Of a DNA stretch of 64,000 nucleotides, positions 43,778-52,565 are shown one piece after another (the stretch's first letter is position 1; each line of letters starts with the position of its first letter). The notes under the pieces were generated by a model. It did not search any database. It was not told the origin of the DNA and saw only the letters and a program-made list of their open reading frames with translations. The stretch spans positions 483,949-547,948 of the forward strand of contig NZ_KQ955209.1 in the NCBI RefSeq assembly GCF_001546115.1, read 5' to 3'. This DNA comes from Paracoccus aminovorans. Its GTDB lineage: Bacteria > Pseudomonadota > Alphaproteobacteria > Rhodobacterales > Rhodobacteraceae. A program made the position numbers and the translations under genes.

Positions 43778-44457
43778 GCGTCGCGCCGCAGACCGCTGCC
43801 ACCATGGCGGGGCATTGGGACGGGCGGGCGCATCGCTTCGAGGGGGCCGCCTCGCATAACCGCGACCGGGATGCGTGGCGGGACGTGCTGGCGGCGGCGG
43901 TCGGGCAGGGCGCGCAACGCGTCGTGGATCTGGGCTGCGGGACCGGAGCCTGCGCGGTGCTGCTGGCGGGCATGGGGCATCATGTCACGGGCGTCGATGG
44001 CTCGTCCGCCATGTTGGCGGAAGCACGCCGTGCCGCCGCCCGTGACGGTGTTCATGTGGATTTCATCCATGCCGACATGGACCAGTGTGGGCTTGCCGAA
44101 GGCGCGGCAGACGTGGTCACTTTGCGCAATGTGCTCTGGACGCTAGAAAATCCAGCCGATGCCCTGCACTTGGCGGCCCGTCTGCTGCGCCCCGGCGGCA
44201 AGGTTCTGGTCTCGGACGGGCTCTGGCGGCGTAACCCCGACCCGACGATGGCGGATCTTGCCGCCCATCTTCCCAACGCCTGCGGTGTCAGCGAAGTCGA
44301 AGCGCGTGACTGGCTTTGCGGGGCGGGCTTCGGGGGCATCACCGTATGGCATGACCGCTTCGTCCACCACCCCTATGGCGGGCTTTACGACGAACCCGAG
44401 ACACCGATTCCCTTCTTCGTCCTGACGGCGATCAAGGTGGAACGCATCACGCCCTGA
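43774..44457 (+). CDS. Class I SAM-dependent methyltransferase
   Basis: 227-residue methyltransferase with motif I VVDLGCGTGACAVLLA, acidic motif II VTGVDGSSAMLAEA, and a post-motif region VVTLRNVLWTLENP plus LRPGGKVLVSDG. It resembles small-molecule methylases of the UbiE/COQ5 type. It is the last gene of the riboswitch operon (ATGA overlap with pseudoazurin). The substrate is unknown; modification of the imported or a secreted metallophore is one inference. There is a histidine-rich patch near the end (WHDRFVHHPYGG). Confidence 0.85.
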   Translation: MSVAPQTAATMAGHWDGRAHRFEGAASHNRDRDAWRDVLAAAVGQGAQRVVDLGCGTGACAVLLAGMGHHVTGVDGSSAMLAEARRAAARDGVHVDFIHADMDQCGLAEGAADVVTLRNVLWTLENPADALHLAARLLRPGGKVLVSDGLWRRNPDPTMADLAAHLPNACGVSEVEARDWLCGAGFGGITVWHDRFVHHPYGGLYDEPETPIPFFVLTAIKVERITP

Positions 44458-44641
44458 TCGGGATCGGTCTTACGCCGAAGATCGGGGCTCTCTCGCTGGT
44501 CGTTTCCATGCCTGCGGGCGCAAGAAGGGCGGGCTGTGGCGTCGTAATGTTATCTCGTCACATAATGGACAGGTTGGCGCTCTAGGAAGGGGCCGCGGTC
44601 CTTTTGCTGTCACGGGCCGCGCCACCCGCCAGGAGCATTAT

Positions 44642-46633
44642 ATGACCGAGCAACATCCGTCCCGCCATGTCTTCCGCACCAGCCAGTTGGAGGAGGCTGA
44701 CGGACCGGGCCACAACCCGACCGACAACCGCACCATGGGCGAGATCATCGCCGCCCGCTTTTCGCGCCGCGGCTTCCTGAAGGGCTCGATGGCCGCGACC
44801 GCCATCTCGGCCACCGTCAGCCCCTTCGCCCTGCTGGCCGCCGACGAGGCGCGCGCCCAGGATGCCGTCGAGGGCTCTGCCTTCAGCTTTCCCGAGGTGA
44901 CGGCCGGCGTCGATGCCGACCATCACGTGGCCCAGGGCTATGACGCCGACATCCTGCTGCGCTGGGGCGACAAGGTTTTTACCGACGCGCCGGAATTCGA
45001 CCCGCTGAACCAGTCCGAAGCCGCGCAGGAACGCCAGTTCGGCTATAACAACGATTTCGTCGGCTTCATCCCGCTGGAGGGCGCCGATGACCGCGGCCTG
45101 CTGGTGGTGAACCACGAATATACCAACGAACACCTGATGTTCCCCGGCATCGTCACCGTCCAGGACGGCAAGATCGCCGTCGCCGACGCGACCGAGGCGC
45201 GCGTGGACATCGAAATGGCCGCGCATGGCGGCACGGTGATCGAAATCCGCAAGCAGGGCGGCAAATGGCAGCCGGTGCTGGAGGGCGCGCTGAACCGCCG
45301 CATCACCGCCAAGACGCCGATGGAGATCCGCGGCCCGGCCGCCGGGCATGCGCGGATGCAGACCGCCGCCGATCCCGCCGGCACCAAGGTGCTGGGCACC
45401 ATCAACAATTGCGCCGGCGGCGTCACGCCTTGGGGCACCTACATTATGGCCGAAGAGAACATCCACGGCTATTTCACCGGCACGCTGCCCGAAGGTCACC
45501 GTGAGGCCGAAAACTACAAGCGCATGGGCATCCCTGAGGACAGCTATGCCTGGGGCAAGTTCCACGACCGCTTCGACATCGGCAAGGAACCGAACGAGCC
45601 CAACCGCTTCGGCTGGATCGTCGAGGTCGATGTCATGGACCCCACCTCGACCCCCAGGAAGCGCACCGCTCTCGGCCGCTTCAAGCACGAGGGCGCGGCG
45701 AGCGCCTTGGCCAAGGACGGGCGCGTCGTCTTCTATCTCGGCGACGACGAGCGTTTCGACTATGTCTACAAGTTCGTGACCGCCGGCCGCTACAACCCGG
45801 ACGACCGCGCCGCGAACCTGGACCTGCTGGACGAGGGCACGCTTTACGTCGCGCGCTTCGACGAGGATGGCAGCTTCGTCTGGCTGCCGCTGGTGCACGG
45901 GCAGGGACCGCTGACTGCCGAGAACGGCTTCGAGAGCCAGGCCGACGTGCTGATCGAGACCCGCCGCGCCGCCGACCTGCTGGGTGCGACGCCGATGGAC
46001 CGGCCCGAGGATATCGAGCCCAATGCCGAGACCGGTCGGGCCTATGTCATGCTGACCAACAACACCAAGCGTGAAGAGGCGAATGCCGCCAACCCGCGCG
46101 TGGACAATGCCTTCGGCCATATCATCGAGATTCTCGAGGACGGGGGCGATCTGGCGGCGACCAAGGGCAGCTGGGAAATCCTGCTGCAATGCGGCGATCC
46201 TTCGGTGGCCGAGGTCGGCGCGACCTTCTCGACCGCAACCACGGCGAATGGCTGGTTCGGCATGCCCGACAATTGCGCCATCGACAGCGACGGGCGGCTC
46301 TGGGTCTCGACCGACGGCAATTCGCCTTCGGATACCGGACGCACGGACGGGCTGTGGGCGGTGGATGTCGAGGGCGCGGCGCGCGGCACCTCGCGGCTGT
46401 TCTATCGCGTGCCCGTGGGGGCCGAGATGTGCGGCCCCTGTCCGACGCCGGACCTGACCACCTTCTTCGTGGCTGTGCAGCATCCGGGCGACGGCGGCGA
46501 GGATTGGGAGGGCCACGGCCGCCCGTCCTATTACGAGGACCTGTCGACCCGCTGGCCGGATTTCCACGACGACATGCCGGTGCGCCCGGCGGTGGTGGCG
46601 ATCACGAAACAGGGCGGCGGTCGGATCGGCTGA
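44642..46633 (+). CDS. phoX: PhoX-family alkaline phosphatase
   Basis: 663-residue exported phosphatase of the PhoX type, which uses iron and calcium rather than zinc to release phosphate from esters. An extended N-terminus carries a Tat signal (S41-R42-R43-G-F-L-K, then a hydrophobic stretch ending ARAQ). Typical blocks are GLLVVNHEYTNEHLMFPG, TINNCAGGVTPWGTYIMAEENIHGYF, VVFYLGDDERFDYVYKFV and MPDNCAIDSDGRLWVSTDGN. A good AGGAG site precedes the ATG. No clear Pho box was found; see the Zur-like half-site upstream. It ends at a shared terminator with aztD. Confidence 0.93.
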   Translation: MTEQHPSRHVFRTSQLEEADGPGHNPTDNRTMGEIIAARFSRRGFLKGSMAATAISATVSPFALLAADEARAQDAVEGSAFSFPEVTAGVDADHHVAQGYDADILLRWGDKVFTDAPEFDPLNQSEAAQERQFGYNNDFVGFIPLEGADDRGLLVVNHEYTNEHLMFPGIVTVQDGKIAVADATEARVDIEMAAHGGTVIEIRKQGGKWQPVLEGALNRRITAKTPMEIRGPAAGHARMQTAADPAGTKVLGTINNCAGGVTPWGTYIMAEENIHGYFTGTLPEGHREAENYKRMGIPEDSYAWGKFHDRFDIGKEPNEPNRFGWIVEVDVMDPTSTPRKRTALGRFKHEGAASALAKDGRVVFYLGDDERFDYVYKFVTAGRYNPDDRAANLDLLDEGTLYVARFDEDGSFVWLPLVHGQGPLTAENGFESQADVLIETRRAADLLGATPMDRPEDIEPNAETGRAYVMLTNNTKREEANAANPRVDNAFGHIIEILEDGGDLAATKGSWEILLQCGDPSVAEVGATFSTATTANGWFGMPDNCAIDSDGRLWVSTDGNSPSDTGRTDGLWAVDVEGAARGTSRLFYRVPVGAEMCGPCPTPDLTTFFVAVQHPGDGGEDWEGHGRPSYYEDLSTRWPDFHDDMPVRPAVVAITKQGGGRIG

Positions 46634-46654
46634 TACGTCCTGCCCGAACTAAAG

Positions 46655-46679
46655 AAGGGGGCGGAAAACCGCCCCCTTT
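46655..46679. terminator. Bidirectional terminator between phoX and aztD
   Basis: The 10-bp stem AAGGGGGCGG / CCGCCCCCTT with an AAAA loop is followed by TTT on the plus strand and preceded by AAAG (U-tract on the minus strand). It sits in the 61-base gap between convergent stops. Confidence 0.88.
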
Positions 46680-46694
46680 CGTGTCGTGCCTGCG

Positions 46695-47921
46695 TCAGTG
46701 CGTGACGCCGCTGCCGCCGGTCACGGCGATGTTGTAGGGCTTGCCTTCGACCGGCAGGGTGCCGCGCTCCGACAGGTCCTCGGTCGCGATGCGGCGCACC
46801 AGACCCGCATTGGGGTCGGTGACGACAATTTCGTCCCCGGCCATGGCGATGCGCGGGCGCGGGTCGTTCCAATGCCCGTCCATCGAATAGGGCTCGGTCA
46901 CCTTGGCGCTGTCGGCGATCTCGGCGTTCAGCAGGTCGATGCGGTGCAGGCTGCCGTCCTCGGTCAGCACGTAGCCGGTCGAGGGCTTGGCCGGGTCGAG
47001 CGCGAAATCCACCCGGCGGAAGGGCAGCTTGATGTAGCGGTAATGCGGCTCGTCCACCGGGTCGATGACCACCAACCCGTCGGGGCCGTAATTGCCTAGG
47101 AAGACCTGGATGCCGGTCGAGCCCAGCAGGGTGCCGGTGGTGACGCCCTGCGGCAGCTCGGCGGGATAGGGCAGGAGCTTGTATTCCGGGCCGTTCGCGC
47201 CTGCCTTGACGGTCAGCACGCCCTCCTTGCAGCCCGCGGCCAGATAGGCGCCCGAGAAGGCCTCGCCATGGATCGCGGTGCAACTAGCCAGGTCGCCTGC
47301 CGGCTTGCCCTCGGCGTCGAAGGCCTGCAGGCCGAGGCGCGGCACCGAGGCGTCGCCCTCGACCTTCTCGTCCGAGGCGATGGTGGACAGCCAGCTGTCG
47401 CCCAGGGGCGCGACGAAGCCGTGATGGGCGCGGGCCTGCGGGAACCTGACCGGCTCGACCTTGCCTTCGGCCAGCGCGTGGCCGTCGAGGATCTCGGCAT
47501 AGCCGCCCTGGTCGTAGTTCAGCACCACCTTGCCGTCGTGCTCGACCAGATGGAACGGGCGCGGCCCGGTCAGGCTGGCGTCGATGGCCGCGGGATCGCC
47601 GACCTCGATGTCGCGGTGGTCGCCGTGGTCGTGGAACGCGATGCCGCTGCGGATGAACTGCACCGTGTCGGCATCGGACTGCACCGCGGCCACCACCGCG
47701 CCGCCCGCCACCGGGAACAGCTTGACCTGGCCGGTGGTCGGGAAGGTCCAGCGATGATCGGGTTCGGACAGGTCGAACGCCGTGACCTGGCCCTTTTCAT
47801 GGTCGCCGACGAAGACGCGGTAAAGCGTGACGTCCTCATGGTCGTGGTCGTGATCCTGGGCGACGGCGCCGCCGGCCAGGACCAGCGCCAGGGCGCTGGC
47901 GCCCGCGAGATGTCTGAGCAT
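46695..47921 (-). CDS. aztD: Zinc metallochaperone AztD
   Basis: 408-residue periplasmic protein with a signal peptide (LVLAGGAVAQ) immediately followed by a His/Asp-rich flexible N-terminus (DHDHDHED), then a beta-propeller-like body with many internal histidines (FHDHGDHRD, ARAHHGF, DGHWNDPR). AztD transfers zinc to AztC and stores periplasmic zinc. The ATG at 47919-47921 has AAGGAG 7 bases upstream and gives the expected N-terminus; the longer frame is non-coding. It follows aztC by 75 bases on the same strand. Confidence 0.88.
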   Translation of the reverse strand: MLRHLAGASALALVLAGGAVAQDHDHDHEDVTLYRVFVGDHEKGQVTAFDLSEPDHRWTFPTTGQVKLFPVAGGAVVAAVQSDADTVQFIRSGIAFHDHGDHRDIEVGDPAAIDASLTGPRPFHLVEHDGKVVLNYDQGGYAEILDGHALAEGKVEPVRFPQARAHHGFVAPLGDSWLSTIASDEKVEGDASVPRLGLQAFDAEGKPAGDLASCTAIHGEAFSGAYLAAGCKEGVLTVKAGANGPEYKLLPYPAELPQGVTTGTLLGSTGIQVFLGNYGPDGLVVIDPVDEPHYRYIKLPFRRVDFALDPAKPSTGYVLTEDGSLHRIDLLNAEIADSAKVTEPYSMDGHWNDPRPRIAMAGDEIVVTDPNAGLVRRIATEDLSERGTLPVEGKPYNIAVTGGSGVTH

Positions 47922-47996
47922 GGATGGTCTCCTTGGATGGTGGATCGGGATGAAGGCGCCGGGACGGGGCAATGGCTGGCCCCAGCGGAAATCTGG

Positions 47997-48926
47997 TCAG
48001 CGGGCGGCCAGCGCCGCGGCGATGGCGCCGGCATTGTGGCGCATCATCGCGATGTAGTCGGGCGCCGGACCGTCCGGCCCGGACAGCGCGTCGGAATAGA
48101 GCGTGCCTGCCAGCGGCAGTCCGGCCTCGCGCGCGATCTGCTCCAGCAGCTTGGTGTCGCTGATGTTCTCGGCGAAGATGGCCGCGGCCTTGCGGTCGCG
48201 GACCTCGCGGATCAGGCCCGCCACATCGGCCGCAGCGGCCTCGGATTCGGTCGAGACGCCCTGCGGCGACAGGAAATGCACGCCATAGGTGGCCTCGAAA
48301 TAGCGGAATGCGTTATGGGCCACGACCACGGTGCGGCGGTCCTCGGGCAGGGCGGCGATGGCGGCGCGGATTTCCGTATCAAGCGCGTCCAGTTCGCCGG
48401 CATAGCGGGCCGCATTCGCCTGATAGGCGGCGCAGCCTTCGGCATCGGCGGCGCAGAAGGCTGCGGCGATGTTCTGCACATAGACCTTGGCATTCGGCAC
48501 CGATTGCCAGGCATGGGGATCATGCGCGCCGGCGTGGAAGACCGCCTTGCCGTCGACATAGTGGTAATGGCCGCCGCCCGGCTCCTCCATCGTCTCGACC
48601 CCGTCGGTCAGGGTGGCGATGGCGGCGTCTGTCCCGCTGGCGGCGATCAGGCGGGTCAGGAAACCCTCGAATTCCAGCCCGTTGGTCAGCACCACATCGG
48701 CGCCGGCCAGCGCGATCGCATCGGCCGGGCGCGGCTCATAGACATGCGTGTCGGAATCCGGGCCGACCAGCACGTTCAGCCTGATCCGGTCGCCGCCGAC
48801 CTCTGCCGCGAAATCCCCGATGATCGAGAAGGTCGCGACCACGTCCAGCGGTTCCGCCTGCGCAGCCGCAAGGGATGAAAACGTGATTGCCGAACAGGCG
48901 GCGATGCGGAAGAGCCAGTCTTTCAT
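47997..48926 (-). CDS. aztC: Zinc-binding periplasmic protein AztC
   Basis: 309-residue cluster A-I binding protein for Zn(II). The predicted ligands are H61 (DTHVYEP), H138 (DPHAW), H204 (VAHNAF) and D279 (LYSDAL). With the start used here these numbers coincide with the ligand numbering I recall for Paracoccus denitrificans AztC, which supports both orthology and start choice. A His-containing loop (GGGHYHYVDGK) is short compared with ZnuA. ATG 48926 has AAGGA 7 bases upstream; the ATG at 48941 has none. Confidence 0.93.
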   Translation of the reverse strand: MKDWLFRIAACSAITFSSLAAAQAEPLDVVATFSIIGDFAAEVGGDRIRLNVLVGPDSDTHVYEPRPADAIALAGADVVLTNGLEFEGFLTRLIAASGTDAAIATLTDGVETMEEPGGGHYHYVDGKAVFHAGAHDPHAWQSVPNAKVYVQNIAAAFCAADAEGCAAYQANAARYAGELDALDTEIRAAIAALPEDRRTVVVAHNAFRYFEATYGVHFLSPQGVSTESEAAAADVAGLIREVRDRKAAAIFAENISDTKLLEQIAREAGLPLAGTLYSDALSGPDGPAPDYIAMMRHNAGAIAAALAAR

Positions 48927-48945
48927 GGGATATCCTTTCATGGCG

Positions 48946-49812
48946 TCAGGCCGTCCGGTGGTGGCGGCGGGGCAGGGCGGGCCGCAGCACGCCGCGCGGC
49001 CCCGCCAGAAGCGAGAGGAGATAGACCACCCCGGCCGAGAGGATGATCGCCGGACCCGAGGGCAGGCTGGCGTGATAGGACAGCAAGAGCCCGCCCAGCG
49101 AGGAGACGATGCCGATCCCGACCGAGACGACGCACATCGCGAGGGTATTGTTCACCCAGAACCGTGCCGCGGCGCCCGGCAGGATCATCAGCCCGACCGA
49201 CAGGAGCGTGCCAAGCGCCTGGAACCCGGCGACCAGGTTCAGCACCACCAGCCCCAGGAAGGCGAAATGCACCACCCCGCCCAGGCCCGAGACCGAACGC
49301 AGGAACAGCGGGTCGAGGCATTCCGCCACCAGCGCGCGCCACAGCAGCACCGTGGTCGCCAGCGTGACGGCGGCGACAAGCCCGATCAGCCGCAATGCAT
49401 CGTCGTTCAGCGCCAGCACCGTGCCGAACAGAACATGCATCAGATCGACGCTGGAACCGCGCAGCGAGACCATGACGACCCCGATGGCCAGCGAAACCAG
49501 GTAGAAGGCCGCCATCGAGGCGTCCTCCTTTTGCACCGTCAGCCGTGCGACGGCGCCGGCGCCAAGCGCCACGATGGCCCCGGCGACCAGCCCGCCGATG
49601 GTCATCGGCACGATCTCCAGCCCGTAAAGCAGGAAGCCCGCCGCCGCGCCCGGCAGGATGGCATGGGACATGGCGTCGCCGGTCAGGCTCATCCGGCGCA
49701 GCATCAGGAACACCCCGACCGGGCAGGCCGAGAGCGACAGCAGAAGCGCCCCCGCCAGCGCGCGCTGCATGAAGGCGAATTCGAGAAAAGGCGCCACGAC
49801 CCAGTCGGCCAT
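48946..49812 (-). CDS. aztB: Zinc ABC transporter permease AztB
   Basis: 288-residue ABC-3 family membrane subunit with about eight helices: FAFMQRALAGALLLSLSACPVGVFLMLRRMSLTGDAMSHA, LPGAAAGFLLYG, VSLRGSSVDLMHVLFGTVLAL, SVGLMILPGAAARF, GIVSSLGGLLLSYHASLPSGP. The ATG at 49810-49812 overlaps the aztA stop as TGATG. It pairs with AztA and AztC for zinc uptake. Confidence 0.92.
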   Translation of the reverse strand: MADWVVAPFLEFAFMQRALAGALLLSLSACPVGVFLMLRRMSLTGDAMSHAILPGAAAGFLLYGLEIVPMTIGGLVAGAIVALGAGAVARLTVQKEDASMAAFYLVSLAIGVVMVSLRGSSVDLMHVLFGTVLALNDDALRLIGLVAAVTLATTVLLWRALVAECLDPLFLRSVSGLGGVVHFAFLGLVVLNLVAGFQALGTLLSVGLMILPGAAARFWVNNTLAMCVVSVGIGIVSSLGGLLLSYHASLPSGPAIILSAGVVYLLSLLAGPRGVLRPALPRRHHRTA

Positions 49813-50603
49813 CACGCCACGCCTCTGGCCGGGGCGGGCGACGGTTCGCACCAAGGCGCCTGGTCGTCCCAGGCTTCCTGGAACTGCCGGGCGCGCTGCA
49901 TGTTCTCGGGCGTCACCACCTCGGCGCTTGGCCCCCAGGCGATGGGGCGGCGGGCAAGCAACAGCGCCTGCGGGAAATGCGTCCGCACCAGGTCGAGGTC
50001 ATGGACGACCACGACCACCGTGCGGCCTTCGCCATGCCAATGCAGGATCAGGCCGATCAGATCGCGGATGGTCTTTTCGTCGATGGCGTTGAAGGGCTCG
50101 TCGAGCAGGATCAGATCGGCATCCTGAACCAGAACCCTGGCGAACAGGGCGCGCTGCAACTGCCCACCCGAAAGCGAATCGAGGGGCCGGGCGTCGAAAC
50201 CCTCCAGCCCGACCGCGCGCAGGGCCGCAACGATCGCCTGCCTGTCTGCGGGGCGGTGGCGGCCCAGCAGGCCCCGCTTCTGCCACAGGCCGAGCGCGAC
50301 GAGATCCTTAACCCGGGCAGGAAAACTGCGGTCGAGTTCCGACAGTTGCGGCAGATAGGCGGTGCTGAGGCCAGGCGCGACCCGGCAGATCCCGCTCATG
50401 GGCCTGAGCAGGCCGGCCACGCTCTTGATCAGCGTCGACTTGCCGGACCCGTTAGGTCCCACAATGGCCGTCAGACTGCCGCGTGCAATGACCCCGTTCA
50501 GGTGATGAACCGCGGCATGGCTGTTATAGCCCACCGTCAGGTCGCGAAAGGCGATGCAGGTATCGGCCGGGTCAGGGTTCATGTCTGGACGGATTTCGGA
50601 CAT
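49812..50603 (-). CDS. aztA: Zinc ABC transporter ATPase AztA
   Basis: 263-residue ATPase with Walker A GPNGSGKST (~49-57), Q-loop STAYLPQLSE, signature LSGGQLQRA, Walker B LILLDEPFNAID and switch His in VVVHDLDL. It is the first gene of the minus-strand aztABCD operon. A Zur-type operator lies 25 bases upstream of its start, so expression should rise in zinc starvation. Confidence 0.93.
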   Translation of the reverse strand: MSEIRPDMNPDPADTCIAFRDLTVGYNSHAAVHHLNGVIARGSLTAIVGPNGSGKSTLIKSVAGLLRPMSGICRVAPGLSTAYLPQLSELDRSFPARVKDLVALGLWQKRGLLGRHRPADRQAIVAALRAVGLEGFDARPLDSLSGGQLQRALFARVLVQDADLILLDEPFNAIDEKTIRDLIGLILHWHGEGRTVVVVVHDLDLVRTHFPQALLLARRPIAWGPSAEVVTPENMQRARQFQEAWDDQAPWCEPSPAPARGVA

Positions 50604-50627
50604 CGGGAGGAGGGACTCAAGATTTCG

Positions 50628-50645
50628 GTAATGTTATTACATTGC
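50628..50645. promoter_or_regulatory. Zur-type operator upstream of aztA
   Basis: GTAATGTTATTACATTGC; its reverse complement matches the box in front of zur (52523-52540) at 16 of 18 bases. It contains the AT-rich dyad typical of alphaproteobacterial Zur sites. It lies between divergent aztA and the DUF1007 gene and could control both. Confidence 0.82.
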
Positions 50646-50848
50646 TTTTCTGTAACGGCAAGACGTGGCGTTCGGAAAAGACAAGATGGCACGAGAGCCC
50701 GGCCCCCGGATGGGATCGCGCGCCGCGCCGCTATCCCGGGAAACGGGAAGGAGCAGCCCGGGCGACGGGAGAAGCCGTCGGCGTTTCTCCGCCAGCGCGC
50801 CGCCTTTGTGATTTGTCGAAGGGCGGCCTGCGGCCTAAAGCCTGCCCC

Positions 50849-51508
50849 ATGCGCTGTCTCCGGCCCGCCCTGCTGTCCCTGCTATCGGTCCTTGCCCTTG
50901 CAAGGGCCGAGGCACATCCGCATGTCTTCATCGACACCGGGCTGACGTTCCGCTTCGACGGCGAGGGCAAGCTGGGTGGCGTCAGCGTCGTTTGGGCCTT
51001 CGACGATTTCTCGTCGATGCTCATGGTCGAGGACATGGAGATGGACAAGGACGGCGATGGCGTGCTGACCGATGACGAGATCGCCCGCCTCACCGCCATG
51101 TTCAGCGACTGGCCCGAGGATTTCGCCGGCGATCTCTACCTGACCCGCGACGGTAAGCCGGTCGCGCTGTCGGGACCACTGGACGTTGTCGTCCGCTATC
51201 AGCAGGGCAGGATCGTCGTGACCCATATCCGCGCGCTTCTGGACCGGATCAACCCCGGGAAGGACGGGATCGAGGCGCAGGTCTACGATCCGACCTATTA
51301 CACCTTCTATGACCTGGCCGGATCGCCCCGGATCAACGGCCGGGACGACTGCCGGATCGAGATCGAAAAGGCGGATATTGCCGCCGCGCAACGCAAATAT
51401 GGCGACGAGCTGGCCAAGCTGACCAATGACGAGATCATGGATCAGGGCAAATACCCCGATGTGGGCGGCGATTTCGCCGACGACATGAGGCTGGAATGCG
51501 CAAGGTGA
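50849..51508 (+). CDS. DUF1007 exported protein, zinc-regulon partner
   Basis: 219-residue protein with signal peptide (LLSVLALARAEA) followed at once by HPHVFID, a metal-binding-looking N-terminus of the mature protein, and an EF-hand-like loop DKDGDGVLTDDE. DUF1007 proteins are commonly encoded beside NicO-family transporters, as here, and may deliver metal or modulate the transporter. ATG 50849 starts the signal peptide; the open frame to 50642 upstream is not conserved-looking. It overlaps the next gene by 13 bases and faces the Zur box at 50628. Confidence 0.82.
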   Translation: MRCLRPALLSLLSVLALARAEAHPHVFIDTGLTFRFDGEGKLGGVSVVWAFDDFSSMLMVEDMEMDKDGDGVLTDDEIARLTAMFSDWPEDFAGDLYLTRDGKPVALSGPLDVVVRYQQGRIVVTHIRALLDRINPGKDGIEAQVYDPTYYTFYDLAGSPRINGRDDCRIEIEKADIAAAQRKYGDELAKLTNDEIMDQGKYPDVGGDFADDMRLECAR

Positions 51509-52392
51509 TCCCCATCGTCCTGCTGGCTCTTGCGGTGGCCGCCGGTCTGGTCTTCTGGACCGGGCTGGATGATCGCGTCGCCCGGATGGCCTTGGGCTGG
51601 CAGCGCGACTATCAGAACGCGCTGGCGCGTGCCTTGCGGGCATTACGGGGCGGCGACGCCGGGGCGGTCACGGCATTCCTGGGCATCTGCTTCGCTTATG
51701 GCTTCCTGCACGCGCTGGGGCCAGGCCACGGCAAGGCGCTGATCGGCGCCTATGGTGTTGCGACCGACGTGCCGATGAAGCGTATGGTCGGTCTTGCCGC
51801 GATAACCAGCCTTGCGCAGGCGACGGTGGCAGTGATCGTGGTCTATCTGGGCATCTGGATCTTCGGCGGCGCGCGTGATCGTGTCGAGGGCGCCGCGGCC
51901 GGTCTCGAGCCGTTCTCGGCCGCGGCCATCGCCCTGCTGGGGGTGATCCTGTGTTGGCGCGGATTGCGCAGGCTGGCCGCCGGCCGGCACCGGTATGGTC
52001 ACGCGCATTCCGAAACCTGCGGCTGCGGCCATGCCCATGTCCCCGATGTCCAGGAGGTTCGGGCAATCCGGTCCTGGCGCGAAGCCGCGGCGCTGGTCGC
52101 CGGGGTAGCCCTGCGACCCTGCACCGGGGCGCTGTTCCTGCTGATCCTGACTTGGCGGTTCGGCCTGGACGCGGTCGGGATCGCCGGCGCCTATGCCATG
52201 GGGATCGGCACCATGATGGTGACGGGACTTGCCGCGGTCGTCGCGGTCGGATTGCGCCGCGGGGTGCAGGTCTCGCTGCCGGCCCTCGGCCGCGCCTCGG
52301 TCCTCGCCAGCCTGGTCGAGATCGCCTTCGGCGGTCTGGTGGCGATCTTCGCCTTCGCAACGGCGTTTCGCCTGGTCCAGACGCCGTTCTGA
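51496..52392 (+). CDS. NicO-family nickel/cobalt (or zinc) transporter
   Basis: 298-residue membrane protein with about six to seven helices. The family motif HALGPGHGKALIGAY is intact (~residues 72-86). A cytoplasmic loop is rich in histidine and cysteine (RHRYGHAHSETCGCGHAHVPD). Relatives move nickel or cobalt; RcnA relatives export. Location in a Zur-linked cluster with DUF1007 suggests zinc import, which is inference. Confidence 0.85.
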   Translation: MRKVIPIVLLALAVAAGLVFWTGLDDRVARMALGWQRDYQNALARALRALRGGDAGAVTAFLGICFAYGFLHALGPGHGKALIGAYGVATDVPMKRMVGLAAITSLAQATVAVIVVYLGIWIFGGARDRVEGAAAGLEPFSAAAIALLGVILCWRGLRRLAAGRHRYGHAHSETCGCGHAHVPDVQEVRAIRSWREAAALVAGVALRPCTGALFLLILTWRFGLDAVGIAGAYAMGIGTMMVTGLAAVVAVGLRRGVQVSLPALGRASVLASLVEIAFGGLVAIFAFATAFRLVQTPF

Positions 52393-52522
52393 ACTGCGCC
52401 GATCCCGGCGCGGCTACCCGACAAGACCAGAGGAATTGCCAATCAAGCTGGTTGCGGCCTGCGCCGTCCGCCTTGATCCGGGCCGCGGGCCATTCATGCC
52501 GGTGCGTCTTGCGTCCGATTTG

Positions 52523-52540
52523 GTAACGTAATAACATTAC
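52523..52540. promoter_or_regulatory. Zur-type operator upstream of zur
   Basis: GTAACGTAATAACATTAC, an imperfect dyad 25 bases before the zur start and nearly identical to the aztA operator in the opposite orientation. Autoregulation of zur and zinc control of the GTPase gene are inferred. Confidence 0.82.
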
Positions 52541-52565
52541 ACCCAATCATCGGCGAGGCGATTGC

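Noticed and set aside
44458-44641. Pho box upstream of phoX
   Set aside because: No pair of CTGTCAT-like repeats with 4-base spacing could be found; only a Zur-like half-site is visible.
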